Below, piece after piece: positions 1-11,288 of a DNA stretch of 64,000 nt (position 1 is its first letter; each line of letters begins with the position of its first letter). Under the pieces are notes generated by a model. The model did no database searches, was not told the DNA's origin, and saw only the letters and a list, made by a program, of their open reading frames with translations. A program made the position numbers and the translations under genes. Source of the DNA: Dirofilaria immitis (Eukaryota; Nematoda; Chromadorea; Rhabditida; Onchocercidae); NCBI GenBank assembly GCA_024305405.1, contig JAKNDB010000098.1:1054001-1118000 (forward strand), read 5' to 3'.

Positions 1-1469
1 GTACCAAGCTATAGTGAAGCTATGCTTATGGAACCATCTAATCAGGTAGATCAAATTTTATGTTTTTGAAACATCTAATTTTTATAAGCAATAAATCTGA
101 ATATGAAGAAAAAGAATGAAAAAATTAAAATCCGTCTTCGCAGTTTTATTTTCCACACAACGATATCATCGATATAAATAATTTCTAAAATTTAATTTCA
201 TAGGGTGTAATTGAAATTAGCCTTAAATCTTTGAAAAGTTCTTTTAAGTTTCAGTTCGGCAGGATAAAGTTGTTCATAATTAATGAGTTTAATAAATATG
301 ATTATAAGATATCTCAAAAGATACAAATAAGTTTCTAATGAAATTTAATGAAAACAACTTATTCTTTCAAGATTTTATTATTAATGCTAAAATGACGCTT
401 AAATTAAACGTCATTTTAAAAAGTCTGAATCTATCAATCATAAATTTTACAGCATGTCCTTCCGAATGGTCATTTCCGGAATCGGAATCGTATTGTAACA
501 ACATGTAATGAAGATGTTATGATTATGAATTATGGTGCTGTTCGAAATTCGCCAAAACGCTTCTGGCGAAATGAGCCTAGACCATCATCAATTCGACGTA
601 ATTTCAGAGAGGGTCCATTCCAAAGTCGTTCTATGAGTTTAATGTTTAATAAGTAAGTTTTTATTTATTATTAATGACTTGTTTATTTAAAATATGAATT
701 CCTTCCATAAGCTTGGAACTAAAGAAGCAAATTAAAAAGGCACTGGGCTTTCTTTTTTTTTTGTAGATTAAGGCTAAATGGAATAAATTATTTAAATGAA
801 AATATTAAGAAGTTGAAATTAGCTTTGTATCAATTAAATCAACTTAGATTTTTATCGATGTTTCTGATATTTCTCAACATTTCAACAAGAAACGAATCGA
901 TAATTGACAACATTTCAAAATGAAGCAGACTTTGTAGAAATGTTGAATTTCAGAGTTATTGGTCGATCAGATCCATTGATCGTAACGACGCCATCATCAG
1001 CTCTTCCACGAGCATTAAATGGTTCACCGAGATCAGCAAGTATTGCCGGCCTATCAGTAGCATGGCGTTCACCTGGTTACAATGCGATTAGTGAAGAACC
1101 GATGGATGATCGTTATCCATTGATCGAACCGATGAGACCGATCGATGAAGCACCTCCTCCCTACGAGGTATAATAATAATAATAATATTTTTTAATGTAG
1201 AAGAAAAAGAGAATGATAATGATATCGTATGATATTTGAAGTTTTTTTTCATCAAATTTGATAATCGTATTATCACTTAGTAAATAATTATTTTATTATT
1301 TCAGGCAGCTTTAAAAATGTGCGCACCATTTTATAAAAGATTACGACGATCAGCAAATTCATTAACATCCCGTTTAAATTCATTATCACATTCAACTTCC
1401 AAGGAATTTTCCTATAGGCGACAAGTTGGTCTTGAAGATCAAGGGTCAAGTAGGGATAACGACTATTGA
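1..1469 (+). CDS. 3' part of an unrecognised gene; product has a PPPY motif (cut by window edge)
   Basis: Four exons splice in frame: 1-45, 453-652, 954-1167 and 1305-1469, each with GT/AG borders and matching phases, ending in TGA after a DNDY tail. The 5' part lies outside the window. The visible product is about 207 residues, rich in Ser, Arg, Pro and Asn, with no membrane segment. It contains PSYSEAM at the very start, basic patches such as KRLRRS near the end, and a PPPYEA motif at the third exon junction. PPxY motifs bind WW domains, for example those of NEDD4-family ubiquitin ligases, so this may be the cytoplasmic tail of a membrane adaptor; that is inference. I do not recognise the family. 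The coding call rests on phase-compatible splice sites and on base composition clearly less AT-rich than the flanks. Confidence 0.6.
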
Positions 1470-4088
1470 ATAAATAATTTTGCGACACTGTTATTGTTAA
1501 TATTTTGATAAAAAATGATAAAAATTAGAAAACGGAATGGTTATATTATAATATAACTAAATTATCATTCCAAAATTTTCCAGTCCTATCATATTCTTTC
1601 ATTTTTATTTTTATCATTAATATGAGAATATTTTAATGCATAATTGTTTACAATTGTGGAATTAATTTTTGTATAAATACGATCCAAAATTGCATTTGAA
1701 ATTATCAGTTAAAAGTACCCAAAGAAATTGATAAATATAAATAAACAAACAAAAGTAGTAGCTAAATGAAATGTAAAAATTTCATTGAAAATTTTAAAAA
1801 TTAATTTTTAAAATAAATTTTTCAACTGAACTAAATTGAAATGAAATGAATTAAATTACATCGAACTGATTCTTAATTAAATTTGAATTACAATTTAATT
1901 GAATTTAAAGTATAATAAATTTTTGAAATTACACAAAGCTAATCATTTATTATTTTTTGATATTAAATATGCAAAAATTTCAAATGCTATGCATAAAATA
2001 TATAATTTGATTAAATTTGAAATACAATAAATTTTGGAATTGTATGAATTGAATCATTTTTTATTTAATATTAAATATGCAATATTTTCAATTGTTATAA
2101 AATGAAAGCAATAAAATTTTGATATTATCAATCAAATCACAAATGATCCATTATTTTTTCGTTGATATGGATCATTTAATTTTGAACGATTTCGATTGAT
2201 TGATTGAATGAATGAATGCATAAAATTGGTGAAAGCTTTCGTTTAATTGCTACCATAATTAAATATAAAAATTCATCATGTTATTTATTTTTGGATTGAA
2301 AAGATTTCATACGTAAATAAATGAATTGAAAATCCTTCTCTAATCTATCGAATTTTTGCTGGTTTGAATTCAGGTCACTTTAAATTAGGCAAACATATTG
2401 GTCATTTCAATAATTCTGAAATATTGCCATGTTCATTCATGATATCCTCGTTCTTTCCATCGATTACAATAAAGCTTTCACTTTTTACTTTTACATCTAT
2501 TTTCTAATTATTTTCTTTCACTTCTATTGATATCAACTTTTACATTGATTATACACTAAGATAAGAAGTGATCATTTTGATTTCATTCATCATTTTCTCA
2601 TAAATTATAACTTTTTTTAGTGAAATTAATTTTATGATAACTCCGTTAGATAATATGTTAAGATAATATGTTATGATGAAAATAAATATTTTTCAAATTA
2701 ATATAAGAAATGATCATCTCGATTTCATTTATGATTTTTACTTCTTTATTAATTATAACTTTTTCTTTGAGAATTAATTTTATGATAACAGATACAATAC
2801 GATATGAAATAATATATGATAATTTAATGTGATCAAATATTTTTGATTTTGTTTTGATAATCTTATAATTTATAACTGCCCATATATTTCTGCATTAAAA
2901 TATCAATATAAAAATCACTAACACTTTACAAATTGTAATTTTTTAGGATTCAGTTTTATAGTGACAAATACAGTATGGCATCAAATACAGTATTTATGAT
3001 TTATGAAACCAAATATTTTTGATTAATGTTTTTAGAATTTATCACTGCTCGTGCATTTCTCCTGTAAAATACCAATATAAAAACCAACAACTCTTTTATT
3101 TCCTAATGAACCATAACTTTTTTAAGAGTCAATTTTATAATAACAAATACAGTATGACACCAAATGTAGTATAATTATAACTTTTTAGGAATCAGTTTTT
3201 TCTGTAACGATAAATATAGTAGCACCAAAAAAAATATACAGTAACATTAAAAAAATTTTTCGATAGTCAAAAATCATCAAAAATAATGATAATTTATGCA
3301 GCCAAATATTTTAATATTTTGATAATTTTAAAATTTATTACTTTGCTTGCATATTTCTCCTTTAAAATGCTAACAAATTCTAAATATTTGAAACATTTTC
3401 TCTAATATTATCATTTATCATTTTGTTGCCAGCAATTTTTTTCTTTTGAAATACTTTATTTCCAAAAAAAAAATCTGTCTGCTAAAATTATTTATAAGAT
3501 TTTCTAATTTTTTTCAATACAAATTTTTGCATTGATTATTTTTCTATCAATAAACATTAAAACAAAAAAAAATACTTGAAACTTTGGCGATACCATTTAT
3601 TGATCGAAATATTTTTACAAATTCGTTTTTTAATTTCCAATTTAATATCATTTGACTGATCGATAATATGTCGATATAATACTTTGCAAATTTTATGTTT
3701 AATAATTTCTCCTCAATTGTGACAAATGATAAATTACAAAATCTATAATAATTTTCTTTCTTCAATAAATTACGAAAAATTTTATCAATAATTCGATTTT
3801 ATCAAACGTTGGTGATTTAAGCTGATATTATCAACATTTCAAGGCAAATGGCAGATGAATTAGTAAAAAGAAAAATAGAATTTTATGGATAAATTGCATA
3901 AAAATATAATAATTGTTTTTTTCAACAATTTAAAATCTTTTACATTTTTTACAATTTGATAAGCATTTCTTATTAAATTTAATTTAAGCATAATTATCTT
4001 TTACAATATAAAAAACAAGCCTGATACTTCGTTCTTACGTAATCTGATATTCGTACAGTTTGTATTTCATTCAAGAATAAATCGTTGT
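1470..4088. other. AT-rich intergenic DNA with diverged tandem repeats
   Basis: No supportable exon is seen. Between about 2560 and 3340 a diverged motif recurs at irregular spacing (near 2620, 2765, 2945, 3121 and 3190). It reads roughly 'caattttataataacaaatacagtatg' and alternates with 'accaaatatttttgattaa'-like stretches. This looks like an old degenerated tandem array. The rest is simple A/T-rich sequence. Confidence 0.5.
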
Positions 4089-6902
4089 ATGAATAAATTC
4101 GAGAGTAGTGCTAAACCTAAAATTGATGCATCAAAAATTTGGGGTACAATTCTTTACTTTGATCAAGAAATTGTAGTTATACAATTTCTGACCTAATATG
4201 CTTATTTATTTTAAAGAATTCAAACTTTTCGTTATTAGCGATTTAAGTAAATTAGATCTAAAAGATCACTAAATTATCATATTATCATTATCATTTCTTA
4301 ATGATTGATAAATTTTATTTTTGCAGATTATGCGATATTATCATTTCCTCAAATTTATTTTAAACGGAAATTATTTCTTTTTTGATCTTTCATAAGGTAA
4401 TTTCAAACTAACATTTCATCCAAAATTTAAAAAATATTTAAAAAATTCCTTATTTAATATTTGTATTTGTATAAAATATCTTTATTTTCATATTTTTCCT
4501 TTCTTATTATCTAAATTATCATTTTTATCAGATATCAATCAACGATATAATTAATTTACAGGCTTAAGAATAACATTATTATTTTTTTAATGAGTAATAT
4601 GCTGTTTAAGTAATTATTCATTTTTTTTCATATCAATCATAAAATTAATTAGTTTTTTAAAAATTATTGACTCATAAAATTGATTGATATTTCGGATCAT
4701 CGAAAATTGGAAGCAAACATTAGCGGATAATGTAATTCGACCACAAAGTATTGCACTTCGTGAAAAATTATTGGATCATGACTTAATTTGGCCAACAAAT
4801 ACGACAAATAATAATTCTCCAAAACAAACCAATTCTACTTTAGGTAAAGAAAATTTGGATATTAATTTTTAAAATTTGCTTAAATTTATACTTAATAAAT
4901 CTTCGTTACTATTTAATTAGATATAAGACTAGGCATCAATGAGAATTATTTTGATTATTATAAGACTATGCATCAATCAAAATTGTTCCTATATTGCCAT
5001 CAAATTATGGATGGTCATTTTATAATGCTTCTAATAAAAAAAAACTAATTATTATCTTCTTTGATCAAAGTATATGCAATAAATTAAAATATGAGCAAAG
5101 AAAATGATCCATTGATCTATATTTTTACAGTGATGTTTTGAAGTTCGAGATATATCATGCGATTGAATTATCAACAAATTTTTAGATAATGCGGTGGAAA
5201 TACAAACAGATTTACAAGCAGAACTGATCCCAATATCTGATCCATCTCGAAATGTTGATTATCGATTTACGGCACCTCCATTACATCAATTAGAATTGAT
5301 GACATCTTTGAGTAAAAATAATGGTGAAAATGATAAAAAAATCGGAAACAATCTATTTTATTAAGCGAGGCAGAAAAAATTCAAAAACGAGAAAAAATGT
5401 TTTCCGAAAATTTAGAAGGGATAAAACATCAAGAAAATGAGAAGAAATTAATGGAATCAGAATCTCGACCATTTATTGAATTCTGGACTGAGTATATTCA
5501 ATCGCCAAAAAAACTTGAATATGGAAGCAATAAAGCGAAATCAATTGTAATAAATCAGCCAGAAGTAGAATTACGAACAGTCAGTCGAGAAAATGAAAAT
5601 CAACGATATGAACAACAAGTTAGCCAAATCAATTCAAGAAAGCTCGTCAAACCGATTTCTTCTATACGTGAAGCAGAAAGTGGTAATGATGATTCTGATT
5701 TAATAATGAATTTAGAATCAAATTATCCTAATATACCGATACCAGAATCAACAATTCGATCCAATACAATCCAATTTATTAAGGGAGTAAGTAATGATAA
5801 TCAAAAGCAAACAGAAAATCTGAATTTCAATTCCAAAAATCTACTATGTGCTATAGGTTATGATTTCATTAATAGTCAGCCATGGAATTCAATGAGTGCT
5901 ATTGCACAATCGGAAAAAATCTGGACGCCTGGATATCAGATACCAAAGGTTTCTAGTTCAAGATGGTTCCCGATTTCAGCATCACCGTATGGATTAAACT
6001 ATCAGCAAAATCCAGTAACATGGGATACAGTAGCAAATCAATTCTTCACGCCAATTATACCAGTAAACAAACTTTTTAATAATTCCACACAGGTAGGATC
6101 GTCTACTTTATATAATCCATGGATACCAAATCAAACAACAACAAATAGTCGATCATGGCATATGCTTAATGAAATCCCCGGACGTCCCATATATACAAAA
6201 TATACTGAATCATTTCAACCTGTTATTCCTTTATCACCTGCTGCATCAGTTTCAAAAACTAATCGTTCTTTCAATGAACTAAATGTTTATAATAGATTAC
6301 CATTACTACCAACATTAACAACTATAAAATCAAACTATCGCAATACTGATACCGAAATTGTTGATTATAATAACAAACAGCAAAACTCTCCAAGAATTCA
6401 TCTCGAAAAAGAATATCCCATTAATCGAGAATTAAAGACAAGGTACTCTTTTTTCTTATTTTTCCAATATTCGAGAATATCGCAATTTTCGTATCCAAAT
6501 GTTTACAAATTAATAATAGAAATTAAAAGTAATTTTGAAAAATTTCTAAACTCCAATTTAGCTCATATAATAATAGATTAATATTAGCTTTTGTAACAAT
6601 TTCTTTCGTTATAGATTTAAAAAAGAAAAACTTTTACATTTAACTAAGTAGAAATTAAAATTCTTAATAAATAATACTATAACCACCCTAAAATTTGGAG
6701 ATTCGAGAACTCATCTCGAGAAAGATTGTGTCATTTATCGAGAATTAAAGACAACGTCTTCCCTACTAGCTAACTCTTCCTCATCCAAGTATTAATTTTT
6801 TAAAATCCCAATCGCTTCTTCTTTTTCAGTAGAACAATGATGGATTTAATGAAAAATTGGCGGTATCCGATACCAGCATCAGAATCTCTGATTTCATCAT
6901 AA
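4089..6902 (+). CDS. Orphan gene, Trp/Asn/Ser-rich protein (two frame breaks)
   Basis: Proposed exons are 4089-4143 (ATG, ends phase 1 at GGG|GTACAA), 4327-4396, about 4684-4843, 5186-6442 and 6830-6902 (TAA). The splice phases at 4143/4327, 4843/5186 and 6442/6830 all match. The product is about 520 residues with no recognised domain, signal peptide or membrane segment. The N-terminus reads MNKFESSAKPKIDASKIWDY. The large exon is rich in Asn, Ser, Gln and Pro, with many scattered Trp residues such as PWNSM, RWFPIS and PWIPN. Two frame breaks need one extra base each: the T6 run at 4378-4383 and the A7 run at 5335-5341. No AG acceptor is visible before the third exon, so that junction is unresolved. 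The continuous reading past 6442 is intron. It could be a fast-evolving nematode-specific gene or a decaying one. Confidence 0.5.
6392..6755 (+). repeat. Duplicated exon end inside the following intron
   Basis: The last ~50 nt of the large exon of the orphan gene (about 6392-6443) recurs about 311 nt downstream in its intron (about 6703-6755). Both copies share 'tcatctcga', a diverged centre, then 'atcgagaattaaagacaa'. The second copy lacks the donor: 'aaggtac' in the exon copy is 'aacgtct' in the intron copy. Confidence 0.75.
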
Positions 6903-8429
6903 ATTTTTGCAGCTAAATTTACCACTATATTCGAATAAAATCAACTGGAAGGAAATCACAACGAGATAACGATAAAATAAGTTATATTTCTCGAGAAAAT
7001 TTGAAGCTATCCACTATCAATGTATAATTCAACAATTCTACCATTCAGTCTTTATTCTCCTACATATCATTTCATTCCAATCTTCTTCCCATTTTTTCTC
7101 TTGTTTTCTCTTTTTCCATACTCAGATTAACAAAATTCTTCGTCCTCAAATGCTATCCTACGGAAATTCAATTTCTAAAATCCCATCTTTTGACTAATTC
7201 CACTTCTCAAATTAATTATTTATCAAATTTGATAATAACATAAATTGTACAGAATTTTAAAAGAAATTATTTTAAACAAAATATGAATGTTTTCTGAAAT
7301 AAAAAATAAACCAAATCATCTCATACTGTATGTCATTTCATCAGCTTCACTACCGGAGTAAGCAAAGGAATTATGAAATGAAAAAAACGATAATTTTTAA
7401 AATTAAAATTTTCTTTAAACAAAGAAAAATTTCAACCAGTCCTCTTCAGAATGGATAAATATGCTATCCTAGAAATGAGTATTCCTACTTCAACTAAAAC
7501 GAAATTAAAACGAAATTCTTTAACAACAGAAGACTCGTGCAAATTTCTATCTAAAATTAATTTAAGCTTTTCTAATGGATTTTAGTCGAATAAAGCTTGC
7601 ATTGAATATTAGAAAATCTCCGGATTCTTAGACAAATATATGATTAGAGCTTATCAGTTTTATTTATTTGCGTTTGTTTCACCCATTAAATTACAAGATA
7701 TCCGTAAATTTTCAAATTCGAGACTAGTAATTACAATTTTTATCCAAGAAAGAGATTAAGATATACATAATATTTAAAAAGTTATCGAATTAATATGGAA
7801 GAAAAGAAAGACAGTGAACCGATTGTATTGCCAACCGTATCAATAAATTCTATGTGGGTTCACGTGCATGCTGCCTGCTATTATGGATATATAGGAAAAG
7901 CTCCAGTGTTCAGCAAAAGTCATGGAAATCCGAAATGAAACATAACTTAAAAATTGTGATTCGGTAAATAAGCTTCCAATTAATTTCGATTGCTTACCTT
8001 TTGTTTAAAATCATCTTTCAAAAGATATCTTTTCTTATTCCGCAAAAATCTTGAATATTGCTAAAATGAATTCATAGAAAATAAAAAATTCCGAACTTAG
8101 AAAATAATGAAAATAAATCTAACATGCTATCCACTTAAACAAGAATATGAAGTACTAAACCTAATTTCATAATTTGCTATACTTTCTGATTTCCAAAAAA
8201 ATTTTCGGTTACAGATTTTCGACCGGTATTTTAATTTTATTTGTAGCTCCACTATTAAAATCTCATCCAAAATTTGAGTTACAGAATCGCTTCTGAGATT
8301 ATGAACTTTTGAAATCCAAATTAATAGCAATATCTGAAAACGAATTCACACAATCCACAATTTACACGTAGTGCCTCCAAGAAAATACAAATAGGACTAA
8401 GAAGAGAAATTAATTCCTACTGACAATTA
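6903..8429. other. Intergenic region with one small ORF
   Basis: This lies between the 3' end of the orphan gene and the 3' end of Rab21, which converge. It presumably holds both 3' UTRs. The only notable content is a 47-codon ORF at 7795-7938, listed separately. No RNA gene or mobile element is seen. Confidence 0.5.
7795..7938 (+). CDS. Possible 47-residue small ORF
   Basis: An ATG-to-TGA ORF begins MEEKKDSEPIVLPTVSINSM and ends KSHGNPK. Its base composition is less AT-rich than the flanks and its amino-acid mix looks protein-like (His, Cys, Tyr, Trp present rather than Lys/Asn/Ile/Phe only). I recognise no homolog, and no splice sites clearly join it to a neighbour. It may be a lone exon, a remnant or chance. 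Confidence 0.25.
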   Translation: MEEKKDSEPIVLPTVSINSMWVHVHAACYYGYIGKAPVFSKSHGNPK

Positions 8430-10552
8430 CTAGCCAGAACAACAAGATTTTTGACCGGAGGTGGATCATCAACAATCAGTAAGTCATTCCTTCTCGATGT
8501 ACCATAGTATGACGTAACATCCGTACCTTGCAACTGTAAGTGTTTTGCTCTTTCGACTAAATCTAAAAAAGAAAAACATTCCAAAGAGAGTATAAACTGA
8601 ACAAAATAAATATAAATTTTCTTAAATTTCAATTAATTGAAGTTATTTCTCGAAAACGAAATCATTAAATACAATTCAGTCCTAATCCGTTAATTTGAGA
8701 CATCTCATTAATAACATTCTTCTGTAGGACGTACTAATCGCAAATGTAGGATAAAAAATTTTTTCGTGCGCTGGAATGTACTAGAATACAATGTGATATG
8801 AAATTAAATTTGATATTTCCAAACTTAATTAATCTTGCAACCGGCGGTTGAAATACTGATGACAGCGCTAAACACTCAGTAAACTAAAAAAAAAAATTAG
8901 CAATGCAAATACCTTTTACGAGATAATCAAAAACTTGCGTTACACCGGTATTATCTTTGGCTGAAGTTTCAAAATGTTCCGCACCAATCGATTTCGCATA
9001 TCTAAAAATTTCCAGTTCACTAATAAAATCTTAAAAACTAAATGGTTGGAAAAAATTTAAGAAAAAAAAAAAAAACAAACCCGACAGCTTCATTAATATC
9101 TACATTTCGATTTCTTTCTAGATCCACTTTGTTTCCAATAATCATTAAATAAACGTCATCACCTAACATACGTTTTAGTTCTTTTACCCACATTTTTACC
9201 TGAAAAATTTGAGTAACTGTTGATAAAGTCCTTTATCATAATCCTTACCAAAATGAGAATAACTGTGTATCTTGATGGTAACATAGCACTGAAAAACGAT
9301 ATTATTTTTTTAGTATTTTCTTTTTAGAAGGCATAAATTCTAGCTCTTCAATTACTTACGTTAACGCACTTACTAATTAATGTATCGGTAAGCACTATTT
9401 TAAAGCCAATCAACAGCGTAGGAATTTCAATTGTGTTTACTTACGTGCCTTTTCAAAGGAATGAATATCAGTAATATCGTAAATCAAAAGAGCACCATGA
9501 CTATCTCTGTAATATATCGGACCAAGTGCATGGAATTTTTCCTGTCCAGCTGTATCCCATATATTCAATTCTATTGTCTGACCATCGACATTAAGTTTTT
9601 TGTTCAAAAATGAAGCCTAAAATAAAATAAATAGTTTTATAAAATTTCATATATGGGAAATTAATGACCATAATTATCAGTGATTATTTTATCAATAACG
9701 AATAAAAAAATCCCTTACGGAATAAAAACGATCGAAAAACGAAATCGAAAGAGGAAATTTATACGGATGATCGAGCATGTAATGAAGCGGAAAGAATGAA
9801 GTTGAATCAATATCAATTTTGATAAAATTAAACAATTTTTTTATTTTGAGACTAATTAATTTATCTCACATTAGATTGAAAAAGTATGTTAATTGTTTTT
9901 GAATACCTGTAATGTTGATACATGTTGCGGATTGAATTTGTTTTCCACGTAACGTAACATCAATGAAGTTTTACCAACAGCACCTTCGCCTAGTAAAACT
10001 ATCTGAAACGAAAAAGCCTAAATATTTTCCTGAAAGTGAGCCTAAATCTTTTTCCTGAGAGTATCATAAAAATTTAACACCTTTTAGACAAATACTTCCT
10101 CATTCGGCAATACAAGTAAAGAATTATTCTTAGAATTTATATTTTCTTCATTATGATAACTTTCAAAGCCAAGAAACATTTTTAAATGATAATTATTTGT
10201 AATAAATTTTTAATCATTTTTCAAAACTAATCGAAATAACATGAAAACTTTGTTACAAAGATCTAATAATAAAGAAACAAGAAGATCCCCATGAAACCCA
10301 AATATATTATGGTCATCTCCTAGTTTCTAACTCTCGAATATCCACAATCAAAGCGCACATTGTAGAAAACGCCTGCACATCACACATACTTTTTTATCAA
10401 GAAATACATACATGACCGTGATCTATGATCACAAAAATAGATATTATGATTTTTTTAAACTACAATAATATCAAGTTTATTGATTCCACAACAAATACCT
10501 TAAAATTTAGCAACGAGTTGTTGGTTATTGAAGTACTGGGTACTATTTCCAT
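8430..10552 (-). CDS. rab-21: Rab21-like small GTPase
   Basis: Six exons in transcript order: 10499-10552 (ATG), 9907-10002, 9449-9616, 9081-9199, 8913-9001 and 8430-8562. The product is about 215 residues, close to the usual Rab21 length. Visible motifs are the P-loop GEGAVGKT (residues 23-30), switch II WDTAGQE (70-76) followed by KFHALGPIYYRDS, guanine-specificity NKVD (129-132) and ETSAK (157-161). The HALGPIYYRDS and WVKELKRMLG stretches are typical of Rab21, an early-endosome GTPase acting in integrin and endosomal traffic. The third intron appears to use a GC donor (AAG|GCACGT). In the last exon the literal frame ends LASNCQ at 8417. One extra A in the run at 8448-8452 gives KSCCSG-stop, the di-cysteine prenylation end expected of Rab21. 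The start was chosen because SLLNFK leads directly into IVLLGEG. Confidence 0.93.
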
Positions 10553-11288
10553 TGCAGGAAATAACAAATCCACGTAGTAAGTAAATGTCGAAGCGTAATT
10601 TGATATAATGGAGATATGATGCGTGACCTTAAAGTAATAACGCCGAAAAAAGCATTATAAATGATCCCCATAAAAACTGATCCCCATTTTTTATCTGTTT
10701 AAGTAAAAATCATTAAGGAGTAAAATTTTTTCATAATATCAGCTAATAAAGAAACATCCGTTTTCTCACACATTCCATTGTCTATCTATCAATGCAAAAA
10801 TTGTAACGGTAACAGGAAGTACCATAGACTAATCAAAACAAGAAAAAACACAAAACAACATTTTTATAGCCTTCGGCAATTTTTTTGAATTAATGAATAG
10901 TATTTTCTGTAGCAGAAAAAATTTCTTAAAAGAAATAAATCATGCTGCATACTTCATATAAAAGGAAGCACTTATCAAATGAAGGAAGAAATAACAATTC
11001 CCAAGCCCTAATATCTCATAAGTGCTAATACAATACATCATTCAAATCAAACTCTCTATATAATCAATTCATAAGATTTTCGTAAATTTTATCATTTGTT
11101 AAACAGGAGTGTTTTTTCGAATATTTCCCAAATTCAGAAATACAAATTTGACATAACTATATCCAAGTGACACAAAAAAACACTTCAATTTCTATTCATT
11201 TCATTACTTATTATAAAAATCCATTTTCAAAAGGACTGAGATCGCAAAAAACAACATAAAAATAGAAATACAATACTAAATTGATAAA
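10553..11288. other. Intergenic region between Rab21 start and PPIH end
   Basis: The two minus-strand genes are tandem. About 0.7 kb separates the PPIH stop codon from the Rab21 start codon. I see no additional exon, RNA gene or clear repeat. It should contain the Rab21 5' UTR and promoter and the PPIH 3' UTR. Confidence 0.5.

Noticed and set aside
6443..6581. C-terminal extension of the orphan protein (read-through past the large exon)
   Set aside because: Low-complexity Phe/Ile/Asn sequence. The donor at 6443 and acceptor before 6830 give an in-phase alternative ending.
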